A stretch of 64,000 nt of DNA from Bacillus gaemokensis. Lineage in GTDB: Bacteria; Bacillota; Bacilli; Bacillales; Bacillaceae_G. Shown piece after piece: positions 44,013-51,714 of this stretch. Under the pieces are notes generated by a model. The model was not told where the DNA came from. It did no database searches and saw nothing but the letters and a program-made list of their open reading frames with translations. Position 1 is the stretch's first letter. Every line of letters starts with the position of its first letter. The stretch spans positions 217,169 through 281,168 of the forward strand of contig NZ_LTAQ01000012.1 in assembly GCF_001590835.1 (NCBI RefSeq), written 5' to 3'. A program made the translations under genes and the position numbers.

Positions 44013-44158
44013 TATAAGCTGCGGCTTTGAAAGTAAAAGCAAATCTCCACTCATTTTCTCTCTTTGTTTTAAACATGGCATGGGGCTAAAAAAGGTCCTG
44101 ACCGCTTCTTTGCATGGACGGAAGCTCTCTCACCTAAAAAAGATGGTTTTTATTTGTG
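44013..44158 (+). repeat. Dispersed hairpin repeat, family 1, copy 3
   Basis: Begins TATAAGCTGC and carries CACTCATTTTCTCTCTTTG plus TTTTA, matching CACTCGTTTTCTCTCTTTG in copy 1, and ends near GGTTTTTATTTG. It is more diverged than the other two. Confidence 0.65.
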
Positions 44159-44164
44159 TTTATA

Positions 44165-44210
44165 TAAAAAATAAAAGCCAGCTCTCAAATAATAAGAGAG
44201 CTGGCGTAGC
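44165..44210 (-). terminator. Terminator of the EntA-like gene
   Basis: GCCAGCTCTC/GAGAGCTGGC stem with a 9-nt loop; AAAAATAAAA gives a T-run on the minus strand. Confidence 0.9.
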
Positions 44211-44219
44211 AGTAATTGA

Positions 44220-45098
44220 TTATTTTAAAATTTTCACTTTAACAGATTTACGTCCCCATTTGTTAGCAACTGCGTCAGAACCAACAAGAACGTCGATACG
44301 GTTACCTTTAATTGCACCGCCAGTGTCACCAGCGATTGCTTCTCCATATCCTTCTACCCATACTTTTGATCCAAGTGGAATCACTTTCGGGTCAACAGCG
44401 ATCATTTTCATGTTTGGATTCGCTGTTAGGTCATGACCCATTGCAGTTAATACACGGCCACCATATGTGCCGCCATTTTCGCTCGGGTGAGCTGTATATG
44501 CTGTAGCTACCACTGTTAACTCACGGCCACCAGAAGGTTCGTTTGTTTCAGCTGCTTTTACGACAGGCTTAGTAGCTGGTTTTTCTTGTGCTACTGGCGC
44601 TTTTGCTTTAGCTGGTGCTTCAGCTTTTGCAGGAACTGGCGTTTCTTGTTTTTCAATAACAGGTGCTGTACCTGTTAAGAAAGGAACATGAACATAAGCC
44701 GTTTTTCCGTTATATTCGAATTGTAACCACTCATTTTGTACTTGGTTCGTTGTTTCAATCATATCGTCTTTCTTAAGCGTCCCAAGAATTTCTGAGTCTG
44801 TGTTTGCTTCAGCGCGTACGTTTAACGTATTTACTGTTACGTAGTAGATGCTTTTTGTAAATTCTGCACTTACGAATAGGTCTTTACCATCTAATTTGAT
44901 TTGTGACCATCCGTTTTCTGTATCTGTAACATCTAATTTATGACCATTTAATAATTTGCCTACAACTTGTGATTCAGTAGTTGGGTTCTCTCGTACATTT
45001 AGTACGTCTGTTGTTACAACAGTTTCTGCCTTAGCAGATGATGCGAAAATCCCAAGACCAAAAACTGCTGCTGTCGCTATACCAATTAATTTTTTCAT
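44220..45098 (-). CDS. entA: Secreted SH3b-3D wall protein, EntA-like
   Basis: 292 aa from ATG 45098, chosen because GGAGG precedes it and a signal peptide follows (MKKLIGIATAAVFGLGIFASSAKA). Two SH3b domains (about 25-85 and 90-150) bind the wall. A Pro/Ala/Lys linker (about 160-200) leads to a 3D domain with VVATAYTAHPSENGGTYGG, DPKVIPLGSKVWVEGYG, AGDTGGAIKGNRIDV, whose Asp residues are catalytic in the lytic-transglycosylase-like fold. EntA, EntB and EntC of B. cereus have this architecture, and EntA sits in this part of the B. cereus chromosome. The enterotoxin label is historical; a wall-remodelling role is more likely. Confidence 0.87.
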   Translation of the reverse strand: MKKLIGIATAAVFGLGIFASSAKAETVVTTDVLNVRENPTTESQVVGKLLNGHKLDVTDTENGWSQIKLDGKDLFVSAEFTKSIYYVTVNTLNVRAEANTDSEILGTLKKDDMIETTNQVQNEWLQFEYNGKTAYVHVPFLTGTAPVIEKQETPVPAKAEAPAKAKAPVAQEKPATKPVVKAAETNEPSGGRELTVVATAYTAHPSENGGTYGGRVLTAMGHDLTANPNMKMIAVDPKVIPLGSKVWVEGYGEAIAGDTGGAIKGNRIDVLVGSDAVANKWGRKSVKVKILK

Positions 45099-45882
45099 GA
45101 TAGCCTCCATTGCGTTTGTTTTCGTGTCCTCATTATAGCAACAGTTTTTTTTGGAATTTGGGAAAACACACAATTACAAACCATTCGTAATAAATCATTA
45201 ACACTTTGTAATATAGAACGAAATTATAGAAAGCGTTTTTCAATCCATATTTTTAGAAGGTTTATGTCATATATCTATTTGTTAATACTAAAGATATTTT
45301 TCAATAGAGATAACAATATTACGGCAGTATTACAAAAAGTTTACTAAGGTGTTACATTCCTTGAGAAATTTACCGTTTTATGCCTAAAATAGTTATATAA
45401 ACATAAATATTTTGTTTGTGAATGTATAAATACGTACGATATCCTGACAAAACAACCGCATAATTGTTACAAAAAGAAAGAGTGGCAATTAGTATATTTG
45501 CCTTTTTCACAACTGTAACACACCATTTTTTGGGAAAATACAATCCCATCCGCATGTATCTCGCACGATTTGGCAGTAATATCTCTACCTTTTAATCCTA
45601 ACGGGATTTATAAAGGGTATACCGAGGGTAAACTGTCCATAAGAATTCTAATTGGTGAAGGCTCATGTTAGAGAGCTTGAAGAAAATCACCACACAAAAC
45701 ATTTTACTTTATCCCGCTATTCGCGGGCGGTAATATCTCCACCTCAGAATTCGATGAAAGCAAAGAAGTTAGGTGAGGGATAAACGGCCCGTAAAAGCTC
45801 GATTAAAGCTTTACTTTATCCGATTTAACACATTGGAATTAGGGTATTTACACAAAAAAAGAAACCTACAAAGGGGGATTTG
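45099..45882. other. 784-nt intergenic region with repeats
   Basis: Divergent promoters for the EntA-like and BCCT genes are expected. 45174-45560 is AT-rich with no ORF. 45572-45822 holds two copies of a dispersed repeat (family 2). No riboswitch was recognised. Confidence 0.6.
45572..45822 (+). repeat. Dispersed repeat family 2, two copies
   Basis: Shared blocks GG(C)(A/G)GTAATATCTC(T/C)ACCT at 45572 and 45727, and GAGGG..TAAAC.G.CC.TAA at 45624 and 45775. The second copy opens with the hairpin CCCGC-TATT-CGCGGG and closes with GATTAAAGCTTTACTTTATCC. The first copy is more rearranged. Confidence 0.6.
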
Positions 45883-47403
45883 ATGAGGAAACTGACAAAA
45901 ACATTTATTGTCTCATTAACATTATGTATTGCATTTACAATTTGGGGGGTTATTCCCGAATCGATAATTGGAAAAGGTAGTTTAGGGAATGTGACCACTA
46001 CAATTCAAACAGCATTAGTTAGTAAGTTTGGGTGGTTTTATATTATTTCCGTTTCTATCTTTTTAGGAATTTCGATCTTTTTAATTATTTCGAAGTACGG
46101 TTCCATTCGCTTAGGAAAAGATGATGATGAACCTGATTATAGTTATATGACATGGTTTGCTATGTTATTTAGTGCGGGTATGGGAATCGGTTTGATTTTC
46201 TGGGGAGTTGCGGAACCATTAAATCATCTATATACACCACCATTTGGAGAAAGTGCAACAGAAGAGAGTGCACGCCTTGCACTTCGCTTTTCATTCTTCC
46301 ACTGGGGATTACATCCATGGGGCTTATATGCACTTGTAGCACTTTGTATCGCGTATTTTACATTCCGAAAAGGCAAGCCGAGTACAATTAGTGCAACAGT
46401 CGGTCCTTTATTTAAAAGTGGCGAGCACGGACGTATTGCACATATATTTGATGTGTTAGCTGTATTTGCGACGGTATTTGGTGTTGCAACATCATTAGGT
46501 CTTGGAGCAAAACAAATTGCGGGTGGTGTTAGCTACTTAACATCTATTCCGAACACATTAACAACGCAGTTAGTTATTATTGCAATCGTAACGGTTCTAT
46601 ATATGTTATCTGCACAAACAGGATTAGATAAAGGGATTAAATATTTAAGTAATACAAATATTATTTTAGCCTTTGCACTTATGGGAATCTTATTGTTTGC
46701 AGGTCCAACGAACTTTATTATGAATTACTTTACTTCGACAATTGGTTCATACATTCAAGAGTTACCAAGTATGAGTTTCCGTTTAAGCCCATTAGATGAG
46801 GGTGGAAACCAGTGGATTCAATCATGGACAATTTTCTATTGGGCATGGTGGATTGCATGGTCACCATTTGTTGGTACATTCATTGCCCGTGTATCACGCG
46901 GACGTACGATTCGTGAGTTTGTTATCGGTGTATTACTTGTACCAACATTGATTGGTGCGCTTTGGTTCTCCGTATTTGGAGGAACAGGTATTCACATGGA
47001 GCTATTTGACGGAGCGAATATTCAAGCACAAATTAAGGAAATGGGTACAGAGGTAGGATTATTTGCTATGTTAGATCATATGGGTAGCATGGGGCCAGCT
47101 TTATCTGTTCTTGCGATTCTACTAATTTCAACATTCTTTATTACATCAGCAGATTCTGCGACATTCGTTCTTGGTATGTTAACGACAAATGGTAGTTTAA
47201 ACCCACCAAATCGCATTAAAATGGTTTGGGGTCTTGTCCAAGCAGCACTAGCAGCTATCTTATTATATGTAGGTGGATTAGAGGCATTACAAACTGCTTC
47301 GATTATCGCAGCGTTCCCGTTTGTGTTTGTTATCTTCTTTATGATTGCTTCTTTATTTAAAGAATTACAAAAGGAAGCTCGTCATCACCATCATCATAAA
47401 TAA
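45883..47403 (+). CDS. BCCT-family glycine betaine transporter
   Basis: 506 aa from ATG 45883, 6 nt after AAGGGGGAT; TTG 45880 is an alternative. Twelve helices. BCCT signatures: MLFSAGMGIGLIFWGVAEPLNH with the Gly-rich sodium/betaine site, HWGLHPWGLYALV, the aromatic box WTIFYWAWWIAWSPFVGTFIARVSRGRT, and SADSATFVLGML. It imports glycine betaine or a related osmolyte with sodium, an OpuD-type role. The C-terminus ends in five His and a Lys, an unusual natural His tail. Confidence 0.92.
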   Translation: MRKLTKTFIVSLTLCIAFTIWGVIPESIIGKGSLGNVTTTIQTALVSKFGWFYIISVSIFLGISIFLIISKYGSIRLGKDDDEPDYSYMTWFAMLFSAGMGIGLIFWGVAEPLNHLYTPPFGESATEESARLALRFSFFHWGLHPWGLYALVALCIAYFTFRKGKPSTISATVGPLFKSGEHGRIAHIFDVLAVFATVFGVATSLGLGAKQIAGGVSYLTSIPNTLTTQLVIIAIVTVLYMLSAQTGLDKGIKYLSNTNIILAFALMGILLFAGPTNFIMNYFTSTIGSYIQELPSMSFRLSPLDEGGNQWIQSWTIFYWAWWIAWSPFVGTFIARVSRGRTIREFVIGVLLVPTLIGALWFSVFGGTGIHMELFDGANIQAQIKEMGTEVGLFAMLDHMGSMGPALSVLAILLISTFFITSADSATFVLGMLTTNGSLNPPNRIKMVWGLVQAALAAILLYVGGLEALQTASIIAAFPFVFVIFFMIASLFKELQKEARHHHHHK

Positions 47404-47410
47404 TAGAAGG

Positions 47411-47442
47411 AAAGAGCTGATTTTGAAATCAGCTCTTTTTTA
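47411..47442 (+). terminator. Terminator after BCCT gene
   Basis: AAGAGCTGATTT-TG-AAATCAGCTCTT with T-run. Confidence 0.9.
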
Positions 47443-47443
47443 G

Positions 47444-47512
47444 TGCGCAATTCGCGGGCTAATAATTGGTGGGGATAAAGAAAGCCACAAATAATTAAAG
47501 GTTCACTTTATA
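47444..47512 (+). repeat. Short degenerate copy of repeat family 2
   Basis: TTCGCGGGC, GGGGATAAA and ATTAAAGGTTCACTTTAT align with the start and end of the 45.7-kb copy; the middle is missing. Confidence 0.4.
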
Positions 47513-47536
47513 GGTAAGTACCATATTTCTACAATC

Positions 47537-47586
47537 TCCGATATATTGTCAAAAGTAATTCATATTTTTGACAAAAAATTGTCGGA
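47537..47586. promoter_or_regulatory. Long imperfect palindrome (operator candidate)
   Basis: TTGTCAAAA (47546-47554) and TTTTGACAA (47566-47574) are perfect arms, with outer TCCGA/TCGGA at 47537 and 47582. It sits just upstream of the 47593 promoter. Confidence 0.45.
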
Positions 47587-47592
47587 AATGTG

Positions 47593-47621
47593 TTGTCACT
47601 TTTATGTATATGTGCTATATT
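47593..47621 (+). promoter_or_regulatory. Promoter of the 44-aa basic protein
   Basis: TTGTCA (47593-47598), 17-nt spacer, TATATT (47616-47621). Confidence 0.7.
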
Positions 47622-47680
47622 ATTTCCTGTAAGCGATTTCAAATAGTTTTTAAGCGTATTCAAGGGGGACAACTAGAATA

Positions 47681-47815
47681 ATGAAGCGTTACGAAAGAAA
47701 GTGGAAGCATATTTGTTTGAAACGTGTAGCACATCGCAGTGTCCAAGAAAACACGGAACCAAAGACTGAAGCGTCTAAAGAACAACAAGAGAAACAATTG
47801 GTTTTACAAAAATAG
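47681..47815 (+). CDS. Small basic protein (44 aa)
   Basis: ATG 11 nt after AGGGGGA, with a good promoter upstream. N-terminal half is basic and aromatic (MKRYERKWKHICLKRVAHRS), C-terminal half is Gln/Glu/Lys-rich. No domain is recognised. No terminator follows until 47919, so a 12-14 codon peptide at about 47863-47907 (GTG start after GGGGGATGG) may be co-transcribed. Confidence 0.5.
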   Translation: MKRYERKWKHICLKRVAHRSVQENTEPKTEASKEQQEKQLVLQK

Positions 47816-47918
47816 CAGTCACTTTTTCGTATATAAATGAAAGTAGATCGTTCGTTGGGGGATGGACGTGAAATTACTTTCGACTAAGGGGTATTGTCTG
47901 ATATAGATTCAGGTAGTA

Positions 47919-47960
47919 AAAATAAGCACAGAGCATACGGCGCTCTGTGCTTATTTTTTT
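47919..47960. terminator. Bidirectional strong terminator
   Basis: AATAAGCACAGAGC pairs with GCTCTGTGCTTATT, followed by a run of T; shared by the small ORF and the minus-strand glycosyltransferase. Confidence 0.88.
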
Positions 47961-48004
47961 TACTCAAACGTTTGTTTAACTTTCTGAGCAAGCGGCTACC
48001 GCTT

Positions 48005-49300
48005 TTATTTTTTAAACCGCACTGTTTTGTCCCATCCGATAATTTGTTTTTTACTTTTCGCTCGTAAGTATAAGATGAGGCTTCGGACGAATAGGTAGGT
48101 AAAGAGCTGGGCGTATGTGAAGTACATGATGATGCTGATAAATATGTTGGTCGGCGTGAATGTGTTTTCGACGCTTTGTGCACTAAAGAGCTGCGAGGTG
48201 TACGTAATATAGGCGACGTACCACATGAATAGCAGCGGGATTGTATAGTTGATTTGAAAGAGGCCGAGTAGACCGATGATAAACCATACATTTGAAATGA
48301 TTAAGAATAGCCAAAAGACAACGTATACCAATACTTGCTGCAGTGAATGAACGAGTAGTTTTCCTTTAAAGAAGCTAAAGGAGGAAAACATTTTTTCTAA
48401 AATATATAAGTTTCCTTGGAGCCAGCGAGTTCGTTGTTTAATGAGAATTTTTAAATGCTCAGGCTCTTGTTCCCATGTGATGGATTCAGGAACGATTGGC
48501 AATAGATACCCTTTTTGTGTAATCCGCAATGTGAGTTCGGCATCTTCGGCAATGGCATATGGATCGTAGCCACCGAGTTCTTCAAGTGCAGAGCGGCGCA
48601 GAAGCATATTGGTTCCTGTTAATGAGCCGGTTTGGAATAAGAGCCAACGTCCAGACTGCATGAGTAGCTGAAAAATTTGGAATTCAAGTGAAATCATTCG
48701 TGTCAGCCAGTTGCGCTTTTCGTTAACAGTACGGACATGTCCAACAGCACCAACAGCGTCCTCTGTTGTTTCTGCATATTCAACAAGCATGCGAAGTGCA
48801 TGTGGTTCTGGTTGATTATCGGCGTCATATACACAAAAGTATTCTCCATTTGAACTACTGAGCCCATAGTTTAAAACACGTGATTTTCCTTTCGGTTCTC
48901 CAGGCGGAACACGAATATGTTGTATATGTGCATATGCCTTGTCGTATGCATCGCCGATTTCTCCGGTTTCATCCTGAGAGTTGTCATTTAATAAATAAAT
49001 TGTTAGCTTTCCAGGGTATTCGATATTTGCCATTGCCGATAGTGTATCCATCATGACAACCCCTTCATTATGGGCTGGAATGAGGATATCTACACTTGGA
49101 TAGTGATCTAATGTACGATTCTTTCGTTTGCGATTTCGATGAGCAAGACCCGCAAGATTTAGTAAGGAATAGTAGACGAGTAAGCCAGAGAATAAGAATG
49201 CAGTGAAAATCAGTACATATTTAATAGAGAAAACAAGACTAATCCAAAACACGAATAGACAAAAGAGTAGGAATAACAAAAGAAGAATGATTGTCATCAT
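48005..49300 (-). CDS. Processive membrane GT2 (PgaC/YdaM-like)
   Basis: 431 aa. Two N-terminal helices (about 5-48) precede a GT2 domain: VDILIPAHNEG, LLNDNSQDETG, the DxD box YDADNQPEP (about 164-172), TGTNMLLRR, EDAELTLRI and the processive QRTRWLQGN (QxxRW) motif, followed by three or four C-terminal helices. It should polymerise a beta-linked sugar and export it, like PNAG or cellulose synthases. ATGA overlap with the upstream gene, which has a degenerate GGDEF domain, mirrors the ydaK-ydaM arrangement of B. subtilis. Confidence 0.88.
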   Translation of the reverse strand: MMTIILLLLFLLFCLFVFWISLVFSIKYVLIFTAFLFSGLLVYYSLLNLAGLAHRNRKRKNRTLDHYPSVDILIPAHNEGVVMMDTLSAMANIEYPGKLTIYLLNDNSQDETGEIGDAYDKAYAHIQHIRVPPGEPKGKSRVLNYGLSSSNGEYFCVYDADNQPEPHALRMLVEYAETTEDAVGAVGHVRTVNEKRNWLTRMISLEFQIFQLLMQSGRWLLFQTGSLTGTNMLLRRSALEELGGYDPYAIAEDAELTLRITQKGYLLPIVPESITWEQEPEHLKILIKQRTRWLQGNLYILEKMFSSFSFFKGKLLVHSLQQVLVYVVFWLFLIISNVWFIIGLLGLFQINYTIPLLFMWYVAYITYTSQLFSAQSVENTFTPTNIFISIIMYFTYAQLFTYLFVRSLILYLRAKSKKQIIGWDKTVRFKK

Positions 49301-50049
49301 GGTGTTAACCTCTGTCCGTCAAGCTGCTCTTGTTTTATGTTGATTGTAGAAATGGCATCTTTTGTTAACCATTCTTTCCATTTCTTTTGAAGGCGCTGCA
49401 TAACAATATGTACACCATATTCATTTGTATTTTGGAGTAAAATGACCAATGTCTTCTCATCATATTTTCCAACTAAATCAAAATCGCTTCGAACTGTTTC
49501 AAGAAGAAGGGTGGCAACGCGATCTATGACACTGCGCTTCGTATAGTTACTAAAAGAAGCGAATGAAAAATAGACGAGCATTCCTGTTTCACCGCGCCGT
49601 TTCATAGCTGCTTCCAGTAATAAACCACGTCTTTCAAATTCATTTCGTGTTAATAATTTTGTTTCGCCGATATATTGTTCGAGCGTTTGAACCTGTGCTT
49701 GTAAACGTCTATTCTCATGTAAGAGTTTTTTTAACATATAGGTCGATATATAAATAAGAAAGAAATTCGCGATCGCAAGGAAATGAATAATGATGTAGTG
49801 AAGTTGCGCTGAAGTGCTCCATAAATATAACCATGATTCATAAAACAAATAGAAAACAGAGAGAAGAGTCACAGTAATAAATAAAGTGAATGCTGGTTTG
49901 TTTGGAATGAACAAAAAAAGCAAGTTAATGCATACATAAATGATCGTGAAGAAAAAGGCATATGAATATGAAGTCATATGAACGGTGATGAAATAGAAAA
50001 GAATTTGTGCAATCCATAGTAGTACAATTTGGTTGGATGCTCGCTTCAT
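49297..50049 (-). CDS. Membrane protein with degenerate GGDEF domain (YdaK-like)
   Basis: 250 aa from ATG 50049 (TTAGGAGGT site); an upstream TTG is less likely. Four helices (about 6-105), a short coiled linker, then a GGDEF-like fold: LLTRNEFERRGLLLEAAMKRR, VATLLLETVRSDFDLVGKYDEKTLVILLQ. The active GGDEF box is replaced by KYDEKT, so it cannot be a standard diguanylate cyclase. Its likely job is c-di-GMP sensing or structural control of the adjacent synthase. Confidence 0.8.
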   Translation of the reverse strand: MKRASNQIVLLWIAQILFYFITVHMTSYSYAFFFTIIYVCINLLFLFIPNKPAFTLFITVTLLSVFYLFYESWLYLWSTSAQLHYIIIHFLAIANFFLIYISTYMLKKLLHENRRLQAQVQTLEQYIGETKLLTRNEFERRGLLLEAAMKRRGETGMLVYFSFASFSNYTKRSVIDRVATLLLETVRSDFDLVGKYDEKTLVILLQNTNEYGVHIVMQRLQKKWKEWLTKDAISTINIKQEQLDGQRLTP

Positions 50050-50132
50050 TTCTTTACCTCCTAACAATTACATCCTTATATGTAATATGTGCTAGGAAGG
50101 GAAGGATACATTCATGAATGGGCATAAAAATA

Positions 50133-50160
50133 ACTGACCCGAAATTTCGGATCAGTTCTC
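50133..50160 (-). terminator. Terminator of nupC
   Basis: AACTGA(C/T)CCGAAATTTCGG(A/G)TCAGTT hairpin; T-rich on the minus strand side. Confidence 0.8.
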
Positions 50161-50167
50161 TTGCGCT

Positions 50168-51379
50168 CTATAGGAACATCATACCTGCAACTGCTGCATT
50201 TAAGAAGTTCGCTAGTGTACCAGCGATTACTGCTTTAATCCCTAGCTGTGCAATTTGTTTACGGCGAGAAGGAGCAAGTGTTCCTGTTACACCTAATTGA
50301 ATTGCGATAGAAGAGAAGTTTGCAAAGCCACAGATTGCAAATGTTAAGATCATATTTGTTTTATCAGAGAAGTCTGCCATGTGTGGTCCTAAGTTTGCAT
50401 AAGCAACGAATTCGTTGATTGCAAGTTTTTGACCGATGAAACCAGCTGCTTGTACAGCTTCGTTTGGTGAAACACCGATTAAGATAGCGAATGGTGATAA
50501 TAGGTAACCAAAGATTAAATCAAGGCTAAGCTTAATATGGAACCAAGAGCCAACCCATCCTAATAGGCCGTTTAATACAGCGATTAATGCGATGAACGCC
50601 ATTAACATTGCTGCTACGTTAATAACAAGTTGCATCCCTTCAGATGCACCGCGTGCTGCTGCGTCGATAACGTTAGCATCTTCACGCTCTGTAGAAAGTT
50701 TTACATCGTTATCCGGTTTTTCTGTTTCTGGCATAATTAGTTTTGCAATTAATAAGCTTGATGGTGCTGCCATAATTGCTGCTGCTAATAAGTGCTCTAG
50801 TGGAATTCCCATTGCTGCATAACCAACAAGAACTGATCCAGCAACGGCCGTCATACCGCTTACCATAACCGTGAAGAATTCACTGTTTGTTAGACGTGTT
50901 AAGTATGGTTTGATTAGAATTGGTGCTTCTGTTTGTCCTAAGAAAACAGTTGTTACTGCATTTAAACTTTCTGCTTTAGAAGTTCCAAGAATTTTACTTA
51001 ATGCACCACCAACGATACTAACGAATTTCTGCATAATACCAAAATAATATAAGATTGCTACTAATGAACTAATAAATACAATTGGAAGTAGTGCTTGAAT
51101 TACGAAAACGAAGCCCCAAGGACCTTTTGCGTTAACTAAATCCCCGGCAACGAATTTGATCCCCTCATAAGAAAAGTTAATTAAGCCTTGAACACCGTCA
51201 GAGGCAATTTTTAATCCTGCTTTTCCAGCATCCCATCGTAACACGATGAAAGAAAACGTAATTTGTAATGCTAGCGCAATTAAAATTGTGCGCCAATTAA
51301 TAGCTCTGCGGTTGGAAGATAATAAGAAAGCAATTGCTAAAACTCCAATCACGCCGCCAATTCCCCATAAAAAATTCAT
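50168..51379 (-). CDS. nupC: Concentrative nucleoside transporter NupC
   Basis: 403 aa, CNT family. Eight or more helices, with GQTEAPILIKPYL (nucleoside-binding helix, about 148-160), GMTAVAGSVLVGYAAMGIP and ICGFANFSSIAIQLGVTGTLAP, all conserved in NupC. It imports nucleosides with protons or sodium. Monocistronic. Confidence 0.94.
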   Translation of the reverse strand: MNFLWGIGGVIGVLAIAFLLSSNRRAINWRTILIALALQITFSFIVLRWDAGKAGLKIASDGVQGLINFSYEGIKFVAGDLVNAKGPWGFVFVIQALLPIVFISSLVAILYYFGIMQKFVSIVGGALSKILGTSKAESLNAVTTVFLGQTEAPILIKPYLTRLTNSEFFTVMVSGMTAVAGSVLVGYAAMGIPLEHLLAAAIMAAPSSLLIAKLIMPETEKPDNDVKLSTEREDANVIDAAARGASEGMQLVINVAAMLMAFIALIAVLNGLLGWVGSWFHIKLSLDLIFGYLLSPFAILIGVSPNEAVQAAGFIGQKLAINEFVAYANLGPHMADFSDKTNMILTFAICGFANFSSIAIQLGVTGTLAPSRRKQIAQLGIKAVIAGTLANFLNAAVAGMMFL

Positions 51380-51714
51380 GCAGTGTAACTCTCCTCTCTC
51401 ATAGTAAAAAAGTATATATAACAGATGTCTATACTGCTACGAAAATAGCATCTTAAGTAACTTATCATACCGGACATCAGAGGTCAAACATCTGTGTAAA
51501 AGTTTAAATAAAAAGAAAATTTAATAAAAAAACACATATCTGTCCTGAGATAGTGAATTTGGTTATGTTGTTTAGGGAAAATACATCATTATTGTAACGT
51601 TATGAGGTATTTTTAATAAATATGGTGTATGAAATAAGAAGAGGACCACACATTTAAAATCTATGAAAATGAAAAAGAGCCTTCTAGTAATCTAGAAGAC
51701 TCTGAAACTATGAT
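51380..51714 (-). other. 335-nt intergenic region
   Basis: It holds the nupC leader and an AT-rich stretch without ORF. A hairpin at 51668-51700 (AGAGTCTTCTAG/CTAGAAGGCTCT, T-run on the minus strand) terminates the NlpC/P60 gene. Confidence 0.7.

Noticed and set aside
45099-45882. c-di-AMP (ydaO) riboswitch upstream of the EntA-like gene
   Set aside because: Such riboswitches often control wall hydrolases and osmolyte transporters, but the conserved ydaO blocks were not found on either strand.
47376-47403. His-tag vector sequence at the BCCT gene end
   Set aside because: The five His codons are followed by Lys, a stop and a native terminator, so they are natural rather than vector-derived.
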